Positions 10,617 to 21,695 of a DNA stretch of 64,000 nt are shown piece by piece. The notes beneath the pieces are model-generated. The model ran no database searches and was not told the DNA's origin. It saw only the letters and a list, made by a program, of their open reading frames with translations. Position 1 is the first letter of the stretch. Every line of letters begins with the position of its first letter. The translations under genes were made by a program, and so were the position numbers. The stretch lies in the NCBI RefSeq assembly GCF_902635505.1, contig NC_045428.1, positions 155,746,641 to 155,810,640 of the forward strand. The letters are read 5' to 3'. Source of the DNA: Sarcophilus harrisii (Eukaryota > Chordata > Mammalia > Dasyuromorphia > Dasyuridae).

Positions 10617-11100
10617 AAGAGGACTTCCAGGGGTGGAGCCAAGATAATGAAGCCAGAAAGTTGCTTGAGCTCTCCCAGTTTTCCTGGAAAACCACAGGAA
10701 AACAAGATTCTGAATAGAGTCTGATAGAATAGAAACACTCTCAAACTCAAGATAAACTGAAAAAACTTCAAGAAAGGTCATTCTCACTGGGGTAAAAAGG
10801 ATGTTCAACCCAGCTCAGATATACTCCAGGAAAGCTGGTGAGAAGGTCTTAATCACAGCAAATAAGCAACTAAGACCCTCAATCCTGGCTAAATAGAGGA
10901 GCAGTGGGTCAGCTTCCAGTCCCAGTTCAAACTCAGTGGAAACCAGAATGTTTCCTGAAAAGGGCAGGCAAAGCTACCACCTGCAAACACAAGGGCCCCC
11001 TGTGGCTCAGAGCTGCACAGGAAGCTTGGAACAGGACCCCTTTTTCACCAGGAACAGAGTTGAACCATAAAAGTAAAAAAAGAGGAAATATCAAAAGAAA
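10617..11100 (+). promoter_or_regulatory. 5' UTR of the full-length L1
   Basis: In the L1 family this region carries the internal RNA polymerase II promoter. Here it is recognised by 'ggggtggagccaagataatg' (10631) and by 'agtgggtcagcttccagtcc' (about 10903). It is the least AT-rich part of the first 11 kb. Confidence 0.6.
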
Positions 11101-11631
11101 ATGAGCAAGAAACAGAAAAGGACCTGAACCATAGAAAGCTACTATGATGATAAACAGAACAAAACATAAACTCAGGCAAGGACAAGATGTCCATAGAAGA
11201 AATCTCAAAGAGTGATAAGAACTGGTCTCAAGACCAAAGAAACTTCTTGGAACTGTTCATAAAAGACATTAAAAGGCAAATAAGAGAGGTAGAAGAAAAA
11301 AATGAAAAAGGAAATAAGAGGTAAACATGAGAGGGTCTACAGCTTGGAAAAGGAAGGGGAAAAAATGGTCTGAAGAAAACAACTCCTTAAAAAGGAGAAT
11401 TAATCAAATGGGAAAAGAAATACAAAAGATAACTGAAGAAAATCACACATTGAAAACTAGAACAGGGCAAGTGGAAACTAATGACTCTGTGAGATAGCAA
11501 GAATTAGTCAGACAAATTAAAAGGAATGAAAAAATGGAAGAAAATGTGAAATACATCATTGGAAAATAGCCAATCTGAAAATAGATCCAGAAGAGACAAT
11601 TTAAAAATTATTGGCCTACCTGAAGACTATT

Positions 11632-11684
<53 letters not shown>

Positions 11685-12130
11685 TTGTATCCTGTTCTGC
11701 AAGAGATCATTCTACAAACAGAAGGGGGAAATACTCATTGAAAGAATCTATCCATCTCCTTTGGAAAGAGATCTCACAAGGAAAACCTCAAAGAATATCG
11801 TTGTGAAACTTCAGAACTACAGTCTCAAGAAAAAAAAAAAAACTGCAATTTGCCAGACAAAAACAATTCAAATATCAATGAGGAACAATCAAAATTACTC
11901 AGGATCTGGCACCTTCTACAATAAAGAATTGGGGGAGCCTGGAATATGATATTCCAGAAGGCAAAGGACCTAGGGTTGCAACCAAGAATTAGCTATCCAG
12001 CAAGATTTGGCTTCTTCTTTCAAGGGAGGTGATAAAGCTTAAATAAAGTAAGAAACTTTCAATCATTTCATTTGAAAAGAACAGAAAATTTAATCTATAA
12101 ACACAGGACTCAAAAGAGCCATAGAAGACA
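11101..12130 (+). pseudogene. L1 ORF1 (RNA-binding chaperone), decayed
   Basis: The start ATGAGCAAGAAACAGAAAAG at 11101 reads MSKKQKR, the usual marsupial L1 ORF1 opening, and stops two codons later, showing decay. A lysine/glutamate-rich coiled-coil region follows, then the nucleic-acid-binding part; near its end 'QPRISYPARFGFFFQG' (about 11980-12030) is the conserved C-terminal motif. A GA microsatellite (11637-11680) has grown inside. The 112-codon open frame at 11611-11949 is a surviving piece plus RERERE repeat, not a gene. Confidence 0.8.
11637..11680. repeat. (GA)n microsatellite
   Basis: About 20 GA units inside decayed L1 ORF1, grown after insertion. Confidence 0.95.
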
Positions 12131-12949
12131 AACAGAGGAAAAATATATATTATTTAAGTGTTAAATTGTTTATATCCTTAGATGAGGAAATGATAGCTAT
12201 AACACTTGAGAACTGTATCTGTCACTGAGGCAGAGAAAAAAGGTCATCACATGGACTCAGAGCATGGTTGTGAATGGATTCTGATGTGATAACATCAAAG
12301 AAAAAGATATTAGGAGGTGGAAAAATGTCTGCACTGCAAAAAGAGGAAAGGGAAGATATAACAGGACATGTAGTTCACATAAAGAGATGCAAAAGATCTA
12401 TTACAAGGCAGGGAAAGAAGGGAGGAGAATGAGCATTTTCTGAAGCCTGATCTCATCAGTTTTGGCTCTAACAGGGAATAACTTGATCATTCAGTTGGTT
12501 ATAGAAATTTATCTAACTCTATAAAGAAGTAGGAGGAGAAAGAGGAAAGAAACTGGAGAGACAGAATAAAAGGGAGGGTAGAAACATTAGGGGAAAAGAT
12601 AAGAGAAGGGGCAAGGGGTGATAGCTGATAAGGGAATAGGTGGAGTTTGTTAAAAAACCAAACACTACAGAGACAACTAGGTGGTACAGTGGATAGAGCA
12701 CCACCCCGGAAGTCAGGAGGATCTGAATTCAAATCTGGTCCCAGACACTTAACACTTTCTAGCTGTGTGACTCTGGGCAAGTCACGTAACCTAATTGCAT
12801 CAGCAAAAGACAAACAAACAAACAAAAAAAAACACTACAAAGAGAAGGGAGAGAGGTGATAGGAAATAAGTAGTGAATGGGAAATGGGTAAAAAGAAACA
12901 CAAGACTAAGGACAGGGTGAAAAGAGAGAACTTAAGTATATACTGGAGA
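12131..12949 (+). other. L1 region between ORF1 and ORF2
   Basis: Purine-rich inter-ORF DNA of the host L1, split by the WSINE1-like SINE. The purine bias (for instance 12510-12610) is typical of this part of marsupial L1. Confidence 0.6.
12674..12829 (+). mobile_element. WSINE1-like marsupial SINE
   Basis: tRNA-type head 'ctaggtggtacagtggatag', 'ggaagtcaggaggatctgaa', the B-box-like 'ttcaaatctggt', 'agctgtgtgactctgggcaa' and an (ACAA)n/A tail. Flanked by near-identical duplications of 'aaacactaca(g/aa)gaga' at about 12659-12673 and 12830-12845. No LINE-derived tail, as in WSINE1 and unlike Mar1. It is younger than the L1 that carries it. Confidence 0.88.
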
Positions 12950-14960
12950 AAATAGGATAGCAAGGACATACAGAGCTGGTAATCACAACTGTGAATGTGA
13001 ATAGGATAAAGTCTGCCACAAAATGGAAGCACATAGCATAGTGGATTAAAAAACATAGTCCTACAATACATTGTTTACAAGAAGCATTTGACACAGAGAG
13101 ACATACAAAGTAAAGGAAAAAAAGCTGGAACATAATTTATTATGCTTCAATTAAAGTAAAAAAAAAAAGCAGGGGTAGCAATTCTGAGCTCAGATAAAAC
13201 AAAACTAAAAAGATCTTATTAAAAGAGATAGGGAAGGAAAGTACATCTTGATAAAGAGTGCCATAAACAAAAAAGTAATAATGATACTAAATGTGTATGC
13301 ACCAAGTAGTAATGCAGACAAGTCAATAGAGAATATTTTAAATCAGTTACAGGAAGAAATACAAAAACTATTCTAGTGGGGGACCTCAACCTTCCCTTCT
13401 CAGAAACAGACAAATTTAACCATAAAATGAACAAGAAAGAAACTAGGTAGGTTAATAGGATTCTAGAAAACCTAGATATGATAGATCTCTGGAGAAAATT
13501 GAATAGGGACAGAAAGCAATACACCTTTTTTATTGGCAGTACATGGCACCTACACAAAAGTTGACCTTATATTAAAGCATAAAAACCTCATAATCAAATG
13601 CAAAAAGGCATAAATAGTAAACATTTCCTTTTTAGACTATAATGCAATAAAAATTACTTTCAATAAAGGGCCAAGGAAAGATAGACTAAAATCTAATTGG
13701 AAATTAAATTATCCAATTCTAAAAAATTAGTGGGTCAAACAACAAATTACAAAAGCAATCCATAATTTCATCCAAGAAAATGACAATAATGAAACAACAT
13801 ACCAACATCTATGAAATGCATTCAGAAGCGGTTCAGGGGAATTTTATATCTCTGAATAGCTACATAAATAAAATAGAAAAAAAAAAGAGAGATTAATAAA
13901 TTAGGCATGCAACTGAAAAAGCTAGAAAAAGAACAAATAAAAAACTCTAAATTAAATACCAAATTAGAAATTTTGAAAATCAAAGGACAGATTAAGGAAA
14001 TAGAGACTAAAAAATTTATTGAACTAACAAATAAAACTAAGAGTTGCTCTTATGGAAAAAAAAACTAACAAAATAGATAAACTTTTGGTTAATTTAGTCA
14101 GAAAAAGGAAAGAAAAAACAAATTACCAGTATTAAAAATGAAAGGAATGACCTCACCACCAGTGAAAATAAATTAAAGCAATTAGGAGCTATTTGCACAA
14201 CTCTGTGACAGCAAGTCTGATAATCTAACCCAAATTAATGAATAATTGCAAAAATAAAAATTGTCTGGGTTAAAAGAGGAAAGAAATATTTAATAGTCCC
14301 ATTTTAGAAAAATAAATTGAACAAGTCATTAATGAATACTCTAAGAAAAATCTCTGAGGCCAGATGAATTCACAAGTGAATTCAACCAAAGATTTAAAGA
14401 ACAATTAATTCCAACTATTGTTGTAAACTATTTGGAAAAATAGATAAAAAAGGAGTACTGCCAATTTACTTCTATAACACAAATATGACACTGATACTTA
14501 AACTAGGAATAACCAAGACAGAAAAACAAAATTACAGATCAATCTCTCTAATGAATATTGATGCAAAAAAATTTTAAATAAAACATTAGCAAAGAGATTA
14601 CAACAACTTATCAGTAGGATAATAAACTGTGATCAAATGGAATTTATACCAGGAATGCAGAGCTGGTTCAATATCAGGAAAATTATTGTCACAATTGACT
14701 GTCAATAACAAAACCAACAAAAATCATATGATAATCTCGCTAGATACAGAAACATCTTTTGACAAAATATAACACCCATTCTTATTAAAAACACTAGAGA
14801 GCTTAGGGATAAGGAGAGCTTTCCTTAAAGTAATAAGCAGTATCTATCTAAAACCTACAGCAAACATTATTTGTAATGAAAAGAAGCTGAATACATTCCC
14901 AATAAGATCAAGGGTGAAACAAGGATGCCCATTATCACCACCCTTATTCAACATTTTACC

Positions 14961-14976
14961 AAAAATGTTGGCTTTA
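14961..14976. repeat. Target site duplication, left copy
   Basis: aaaaatgttggcttta, identical at 16053-16068. It brackets the nested L1 plus its extra 3' sequence and shows that ORF2 of the host was cut here. Confidence 0.95.
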
Positions 14977-15937
14977 ATGCTCCGTCATTATTAATCAGAG
15001 AAATGCAAATTAAGACAACTCTGAGATACCACTACACACCTGTCAGACTGGCTAGAAGGACAGGGAAAGATAATGCAGAATGTTGGAGGGGATGTGGGAA
15101 GACAGGAACATTAATACATTGTTGGTGGAATTGTGAATACATCCAACCATTCCCAAGAGCAATTTGGAACTATGCTCAAAAAGTTATCAAACTGTGCATA
15201 CTCTTTGATCCAGCAGTGCTACTACTGGGCTTATACCCCAAAGAGATATTAAAGAAGGGAAAGAGACCTGTATATGCCAAAATGTTTGTGGCAGCCCTGT
15301 TTGTAGTAGCCAGAAACTGAAAACTGAGTAGATGCCCATCAACTGGAGAATGACTGAATAAATTGTGGTATATGAATATTATGGAATATTATTGCTTGGT
15401 AAGAAATGACCAACAGGATGATTTCAGAAAAGTCTGGAGAGACTTACACGAACTGATGCTGAGTGAAATGAGCAGGACCAGGAGATCATTATATACTTCA
15501 ACAACAGTACTATATGATGATCAATTCTGATGGACCTGGCCATCTTCAGCAATGAGACGAACCAAATCAGTTCTAATGAAGCAGTAATGAACTGAATCAG
15601 CTATATCCAGTGAAAGAACTCTGGGAGATGACTAAGAACCATTACATTGAATTCCCAATCCCTATATTTTTGCCCCCCTGCATTTTTTAATTTCCTTCAC
15701 AAACTAATTGTACAATATTTCAGAGTCTGATTCTTTATGTACAGCAAAATAATGGTTTGGACATGTATATTCATTTTGTATTTAATTTATACTTTAATAT
15801 ATTTAGCATGTATTGGTCATCCTGCCATCTAGGGGAGGAGGGAAGAGGAAGGAGGAGAAAAATTGGAACAAAAGGTTTGGCAATTGTCAATGCTGTAAAA
15901 TTAACCATGCATATAACTTGTAAATAAAAAGCTATTA
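14977..15937 (+). mobile_element. 5'-truncated L1 nested in ORF2 of the larger L1
   Basis: Begins 'tgctccgtcattattaatca', the same position as in the L1 copy at 61705-61735, and continues through ORF2 C-terminus ('MQIKTTLRYHYTPVRLARRT', 'CWWNCEYIQPF', 'GLYPKEILKKGKRPVYAK'), stop at 15318-15320, and a 3' UTR ending '…cttgtaaataaaaagctatta'. Less decayed than its host: about 110 codons stay open. A 131-codon frame (14925-15320) starts in host DNA in the wrong frame and runs into this ORF2 by chance. Confidence 0.93.
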
Positions 15938-16052
15938 ATTTTTTTTTAAATAAAGTTTTATAGAAGAAAGACAATAATAAAATTGTCTCTAATACCACTA
16001 ATAAATATTATAAAGTTAATAAATATATGTAAAATATTTGTTGGGAAAAAAT
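15938..16052 (+). mobile_element. Extra 3' sequence of the nested L1 (candidate 3' transduction)
   Basis: Lies after the normal L1 3' end but inside the 16-bp duplications, starts with a T-run rather than a poly(A) tail and ends in a short A-rich stretch (gggaaaaaat). It does not resemble L1. This is what is expected when L1 RNA reads past its own weak signal into flanking DNA and carries that flank along. Confidence 0.6.
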
Positions 16053-17700
16053 AAAAATGTTGGCTTTAGCAATAAGAAAAGAAAAAAACATTAAAGGAAT
16101 TAGAATAGGAAATGAGGAAATAAAACTATCTCTTTGCAGATGATAGGATGATATGTTTAGAGAATGCTGGAAAATTATCCAAAAATCTACTGAAAAAAAG
16201 TCACAGCTATAGAAAAGTTACAGGATATCAAATAAACCCACACAAATCATCAGCATTTCTATATATTACTGACAAAGACCATCAACAAGATATATAAAGA
16301 GAAATTTCATTTAATATTACTGTAGCCAAAATAAAATACTTGGGGATCTATCTGCCAAGACAAGCCCAAGAATTATATTAACACAATGACAAAACACTTT
16401 CCACACAAATAAAAACAGATCCAAACAACTGGAAATATATCAATTGCTCATATCTAGGTTGAGCTAATATAATAAAAATTGTGATTCTGCCTTATTTGGT
16501 CAATTTTTTTAGTATCATACCAATCAAACCGCCAAAACATTATTTTATAGAACTAGGAAAAATAACAAAGTTTATCTGCAAGAAGCAAAGGTCAAGAATA
16601 TCATTGATGAGGGGGGGGGGGGGAGTGGGGAGAATGATTAGCAGTACCAAACCTAAAAGTATATTATAATGCAATAATCATCAAAACCATTTAGTACTGC
16701 CTAAGAAGTAGAATGCTGGAACAGCAGAATAGATTAAATACACATGGCACAATAATCAAGGCCTATAGTAATCTTAGTATCTGATAAACCTCCAAACTCC
16801 ATTTTCTGGAATAAGAATTCACTATCTGACAAAAATTGCTAGGAAAACTGGAACATAATATACCAGAAATTCGGCATAGAACAAAATCTCATATCCTATA
16901 CCAAAATAAGGCCAAAATGGTGACAGCATTTCAGTACAAAAGATGATACTATAAACAAATTAGGAGAATATACCCCTTAAGGGATAATTTGGCTATCAGA
17001 TCTTTGGAGAAGGAAGGAATTTATGACCAAAGAAGAAAAAGAGGACATTATGAAAATCAAAACAGACAACTTTGATTACATTAAATTAAAAAGGTTTTGT
17101 AAACAAAAACAACAGAATCAAGATTAAAAGTACAAATCTAGCAAAAAATTTTATAGCCAGTATTCCTGATAAGGTTTCATTTCTAAAACATATAAAGAAT
17201 CATGTCAAATTTAGGACTACAAATTATTCCCCAATTGATAAATGGTCAAAGATATGAACAGACAGTTTTCAGATGACAAAAAAGACCATCTATAGTTATA
17301 TGAAAAAATTCTCTAAATCATTATTAATTGCAGAAATGCAAGTTAAAACAACTCTGAGGTACCACCTCATATCTTACAGGTTGGCTAAGATGACAGGAAC
17401 AGATAATGATAAATGTTGGAGGGTATGTAGGAGATCTGGGACATTAATGTATTGTTGGTGGAGTTGTGAAATGATCCAACCATTCTGAAGAACAATTTGG
17501 AATTATCTCCAAAGGGCTATAAGGTATGCATACCCTTTGATCCATCCATCCCATTACTGGGTCTGTATTCCAAGGAAATCTAAAGCAGGGAAAAGGACTC
17601 ATGTGTGCAAAAATGTTTGTAGCAACTCTTTTTGTGATAGCAAAGAATTGGCAAAGGAGTAAATCTCCCTCAGTTGAGGAATGGCTAAACAAATTATGGT

Positions 17701-18107
17701 ATATTGAATTAATAGAATATCATTATTCTATAAAAAATGATGAACAAGATAATTTTAGAAAGGCCTAGAAAAATTTACATGAACTGATGCTGGCTGAACA
17801 AGCAGAACCAGGAATAGATTGTACACAATAACAGCAAGAATGTGTGATGATCAGCTATGAAAGACTTGATTGTCCTCAGTGGCACAATGATCTAAAGCCA
17901 TCCCAATAGACTGAACAGAAAATTCCATCTGCATCCAGGAAAAAAAAAACAAATCTAAGGAGACTGAATATAAATCTTACATGCTATGTTCACTTCTTTT
18001 TTCTTTTTTTTTTTTTTTTAAATCTCTCCTGTGGTTTTTACATTTTGCTCTCCCAAAATGATTCATAGACAATGTGTATTTAAAAATAAATAAATTTACT
18101 AGAAAAA
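17701..18107 (+). other. 3' UTR of the full-length L1
   Basis: 'catgaactgatgctggctga' and 'gaacaagcagaaccagg' open the family's 3' part, followed by T-rich DNA (17994-18020) and an end in 'ataaataaatttactag' with a short A run. Confidence 0.75.
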
Positions 18108-18404
18108 AAATTGTTTGATCATAGGGTAGTAATTATTTTGACTCTATATTTTCATAAATCCCATCTACTTATTTATAAATAGCTTACTTACATCTACAGT
18201 AGAAATTAGAATTTACATTACACTAATTACATTAGAAAAAAGAATACTAACAAAATGATAGAATTTTTGGTCATGTCATTATAAAATATTTTATTATTAT
18301 ATTATTCAAAGGACATCAATGTGAATTTCCTTCACAATCCTTTCTGTATCTTTTATAGAGCATATCAAATCAAAACAAAGTTTACATTTGTATAAAGAAA
18401 ACCA
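18108..18404. other. AT-rich gap, nothing recognised
   Basis: About 300 bp between the L1 end and the Mar1 SINE without recognisable features. Confidence 0.4.
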
Positions 18405-18604
18405 TATCCAATTTGGAGATTCCTTGGCTAAAATACTGTTTGCCATTTCCTTCTCTAGATGATTTTACAGCTGAGAAAACAGACAAACAAGGTTAAGGGG
18501 CTCACTCAGGATTGCACAGCTAATAAATGTCTGAGGCCAGAGTTGAACTCGCATTTCACTGATACTAAGCCTACTGCTTTATCCACTGAACCACCTCACA
18601 ATCT
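18405..18604 (-). mobile_element. Mar1-type CORE-SINE
   Basis: Plus-strand reading 'ggctaaaatactgtttgcca', 'tttccttctctagatgattt', 'ggattgcacagctaataaat' and 'ctttatccactgaaccacct' is the reverse complement of Mar1 from tail to head. Confidence 0.8.
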
Positions 18605-19008
18605 GCCACTTACAAAATGACTAAATAAACGGTGACACATACTATGCTATAAGAAATGATGAGTGTAATGAACACAGAGAAGTCTGAAATAATGTATATG
18701 AAATGATTCAGAGTAAATTCAATGGAGTTAAGAACACTATATATAATGACTATAACAGCATAAACTGAAAGAACAGTCTCCATCCTTCAAAAAAAATATA
18801 TGAATGTGTCAAAATTACAAAGAACTAGTATGGCTCCAAAGAAGTAGAAGATGCTCCCCACCCTATCCTTTTGCTGAGGTGGGAGCTTCATAAGTGTGAA
18901 GCATGGTGCATAATATTCTCAGAGTTTTGTAACATATTGTTAAGTTCTCACTTTATATTGGTGGACTGTTCTTCAGACAAGAACATAAAGTAATGAAAAT
19001 AAAATGAA
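18605..19008 (+). mobile_element. Old L1 3' end
   Basis: 'actatgctataagaaatgat', 'gaagtctgaaataatgtata', 'agcttcataagtgtgaagca' and 'ttatattggtggactgttct' follow ORF2 end and 3' UTR of an older marsupial L1 subfamily. 5' truncated, or cut by the SINE insertion on its left. Confidence 0.6.
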
Positions 19009-19011
19009 TTT

Positions 19012-19075
19012 AAGATTAGGGTTGGAGTTTGTTAGGTTAGAGATAGATGTATAGTTAGGGTTAGAGTTTGCCCCT
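19012..19075. repeat. Degenerate TTAGGG-like tract
   Basis: Contains 'gattagggttggagtttgtt', 'ggttagagatagatg' and 'gttagggttagagtttg'. Two TTAGGGTT words and several near-matches in 64 bp; too short and impure to call an interstitial telomere. Confidence 0.4.
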
Positions 19076-19924
19076 ATCCACTCACTTCACCTAGTTTATA
19101 TAACAAAGGCATACACAAAATAATAACTTCACAAAGTGATTAAATGTATTCAAATGCAGACATTAAGGTTGGTATCATGACAATAAAAATATGAAACATT
19201 TTTAAAAAGAAAAAAATCATGGACTTAATTTATTTTTTGGTATGCCATAGTGAAACCTAAGGACTCCTAAGAATAATATTTTATTCAGTGGGTTACAGAG
19301 GAAATCAATTATTTCTAAATATAATCATCTATCTTTATCTCTATATCTTTGAATAATTATTGATATAGTTGATAGATATAGATAGATAAAGATAGAAACT
19401 GAGATAATAATAACAAGTACAGGGACCCCAGGCTAAGAATATATGATGTAGCATAAAGGAGACTTTAAAAATATATCATAGCTCTAAAGAAATATGAAAT
19501 GTGATATACAGATAGGTTAAGTGACTTGTCTATTAATGCCATAGAGATATTATGTAGCAAATAATTATTTTGCATAGAGTATGATTTCCCCTATTTTAGG
19601 AACTTTTAACTTCATCACAGCTATCATTAATATAAAACCTCCCACAATATCCCAATATCAAACCAGCTTCTGATTCCAAATGCATCATTATTTCTATTAT
19701 ATTCAATTTAGGCTACAAAGTCATTCACTGATAGATTGTAGAGTCTTATAAACTGTTTATAGAGATTACGGAGATTTTAGTAAAGTTTTACCTATTTATA
19801 TCTTATTGACAGACAAATTAATAGTTACTTTAGTTACTTCCAATAATAGAATGGGACAAGCATTCTAACATATGTACACTAGAAATCTTACTCATGGAGC
19901 AATATGAAGGATGGATAAGAGAGC

Positions 19925-19928
<4 letters not shown>
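19076..19928. other. AT-rich DNA with a faint MIR remnant and GATA words
   Basis: GATA-type words at 19365-19395. Around 19520-19550 'ggttaagtgacttgtctatt' resembles a minus-strand MIR core. Nothing else recognised. Confidence 0.4.

Positions 19929-19975
<47 letters not shown>
19929..19975. repeat. (TA)n microsatellite
   Basis: About 22 TA units, pure. Confidence 0.95.
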
Positions 19976-19978
<3 letters not shown>

Positions 19979-20249
19979 TGATATAGGGACAGTATCAAGT
20001 GGTTCTTTGAAACAATGAGGCTAGGAGCAATGATGCCCTGCAATAATGAGGTTGCTGTAGAAGTAGAAAGGAGAGGATTGAGAATGATATTACCAAAGTA
20101 GCACCAATAAAACATGACACTAATTTACAAATTTTCCAGGTAAAATGCTGCACTAATCCCTTATTTTTAAAAAATATAACATATAACCTTTTATAAAATA
20201 TAACAATTACTTTTCCCTTAAAAATAACATAGGTAAGAGAGGATTCTGG
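19976..20249. other. Nothing recognised
   Basis: Short unique-looking stretch before the LTR fragment. Confidence 0.4.
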
Positions 20250-20420
20250 TGTAAAGGGCTGAAACTTTGAATAGGTGCACTTGAATCAGACAACGGAGCT
20301 CTTAAGGCTAATTACCTATTTGACAATGACTATTAGCATATGTTTGGAATTGCTCTTCTTCCAGTTAATGCTGGCTAAATGTTTGAGGGTAAGAGAATTG
20401 TAAGTAAGGATTAGGGGGTG
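20250..20420 (+). mobile_element. LTR fragment, ERVK-like marsupial family
   Basis: Starts TGTAAAGGGCTGAAAC and continues 'tgcacttgaatcagacaacg' and 'cttaaggctaattacc', which I recognise as the 5' part of a marsupial class II LTR. Only the U3 part is evident; the 3' boundary is uncertain. A broken fossil. Confidence 0.5.
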
Positions 20421-21314
20421 GGGTGAGAGAGGTGAGAGAACTGCATTTGACCACAGTACAAGGAGGAGAAAAGTGTGGAGATTCTTGACTCTTGAATCAA
20501 GGAAGGATCCTTGGCAAAACTCCTGACAGTTTTATCCATCTCTTTCACTTCACCCCCTAAAGACCAAGGACTTTTGCTTATCCTGACTCTGGCTGATCCT
20601 GAGGCCTCCAGGGAGCTAGCTTGGACTTTACATTCTGGGAAGATGGAAGAGTATATTGGTAAATTTCAAGCTTTCCATATTTTTCCCACAGATACAATAA
20701 ATTTGCTCCTCAGGGTGATTAAACATTGGTGAAAAATCAAGAAATCTTGGGGCACAACTGGGGTCCTTCTAATACAGAAGATCTGAAGAATGACTTCAGG
20801 TTGGGGATTAACCTGTCTAAAGTGCTGGCAACTCTGAGCTAGCTCTGCTGAAACATCAAATGGGGCCCCCAAATGCTAGAAGGGTATGGCTGGAGCTTCA
20901 ATAGGAACCACAAAGATTTTTACCTCCTGGACTGTTTGTTGAGGGCCGGTGGAGGGGGGTTAAGTACAGGAAGATTGAAGGAACCTGGGCTCATTGGGAA
21001 TCAGCAAGGAGCAACCAGCATTTGGTGAGTGCAGAGGCAGTGGAGCAGGGACACAGCTGGCTTGTGGTTACTTGCAGAAGAGTGAAGCTCTTAGTTTGTA
21101 GTACCTGCTTAAACTGAAGACCTCACCACACAATTAGAAGTGCTTACACTAATGCTTCTTTTAAAAAAAGGAATTGGCAAAGAAGAAAGAACACCAACAT
21201 TGAAGCATATTATGGGTGCAGCACCAGGATTCATCTTCAGAGGAGGCTTTAGTTAAAGAAATAAAGAAAAAAAGAAAGAAACAAATAAATAAATAAATGA
21301 ACAAACAAACAAAC

Positions 21315-21695
21315 TGTAATGCCGGAGATACTGAGGCAAGATAGAGATTAGAGAGTTTTTAATATTTTATTTGAAAGGGAGAGATTTACTGGGACCAAAT
21401 GGATCCGTGGTTTGGTCCCAAGGCTGAATGAGACTATCATCTCCAAGAATCCAGCATCCAGCATCCAGCAGAGAATGTGAGTTCTCAATGACATATTTAT
21501 ACACAATAGCTAAATAAAGGCAGGGGGTTGCAACTAAGAGGATTTAAGCAGAACAATTAAGGAAACTGAGACAGAACAATTTAGGGAAACTGAGGCAGGA
21601 CAAATAGGGAAAATGAGACAACCAATTTAAGAAAACTCAGTCAGGACAATTAGGGAAACTGAGTCAGGACAATAAAAGAGAACTGTAGCACAACA
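21315..21695 (-). mobile_element. Solo LTR, same family as 33955-34533
   Basis: Reverse complement starts TGTTGTGC and ends CATTACA. It shares 'gaaactgaggcaggacaa'-type units and the polyadenylation region ('ttttaatattttattt', 21355) with the plus-strand copy at 33955. It sits within A-rich DNA of the HAL1-like element. A fossil, shorter than the other copy. Confidence 0.8.

Larger units (their letters stand above)
12950..17700 (+). pseudogene. L1 ORF2 (endonuclease and reverse transcriptase), decayed and interrupted
   Basis: Endonuclease: 'TTVNVNRIKSATKW' near 12985, 'LNVYAP' near 13290 and a degraded 'YNAIKITF' (normally SDHNAIK) near 13640. Reverse transcriptase: 'GVKQGCPLSPPLFN' at about 14911-14952 and the catalytic FADD at 16133-16144, now on the two sides of the nested L1, plus the C-terminal 'KSLLIAEMQVKTTLRYH' and 'CWWSCEMIQPF' in a 71-codon remnant (17273-17488). 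Many stops and shifts; a run of 13 G (16611-16623) has grown where a Gly-Gly motif is encoded. Confidence 0.85.
10617..18107 (+). mobile_element. Near-full-length L1 LINE (about 6.25 kb without later insertions)
   Basis: The element starts with a GC-richer L1 5' UTR (ggacttccaggggtggagcc at 10620), continues through ORF1 and ORF2 in order, and ends with the 3' UTR. Removing the WSINE1-like SINE (12674-12829) and the nested L1 (14977-16052) leaves about 6.25 kb, the normal L1 length. Both ORFs carry many stops and shifts, so it is long dead. No target duplication could be found at the ends, consistent with age. Confidence 0.9.

Noticed and set aside
11611-11949. 112-codon frame with RERERE repeat
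   Set aside because: Relic of L1 ORF1 plus a GA microsatellite, followed and preceded by stops in the same ORF.
12674-12829. A functional tRNA gene
   Set aside because: The tRNA-like A and B box region is part of a SINE with a tail and target duplications; there is no complete cloverleaf.
12499-13557. Several minus-strand frames of 60-112 codons
   Set aside because: Antisense shadows of the purine-rich part of the plus-strand L1 and of its SINE.
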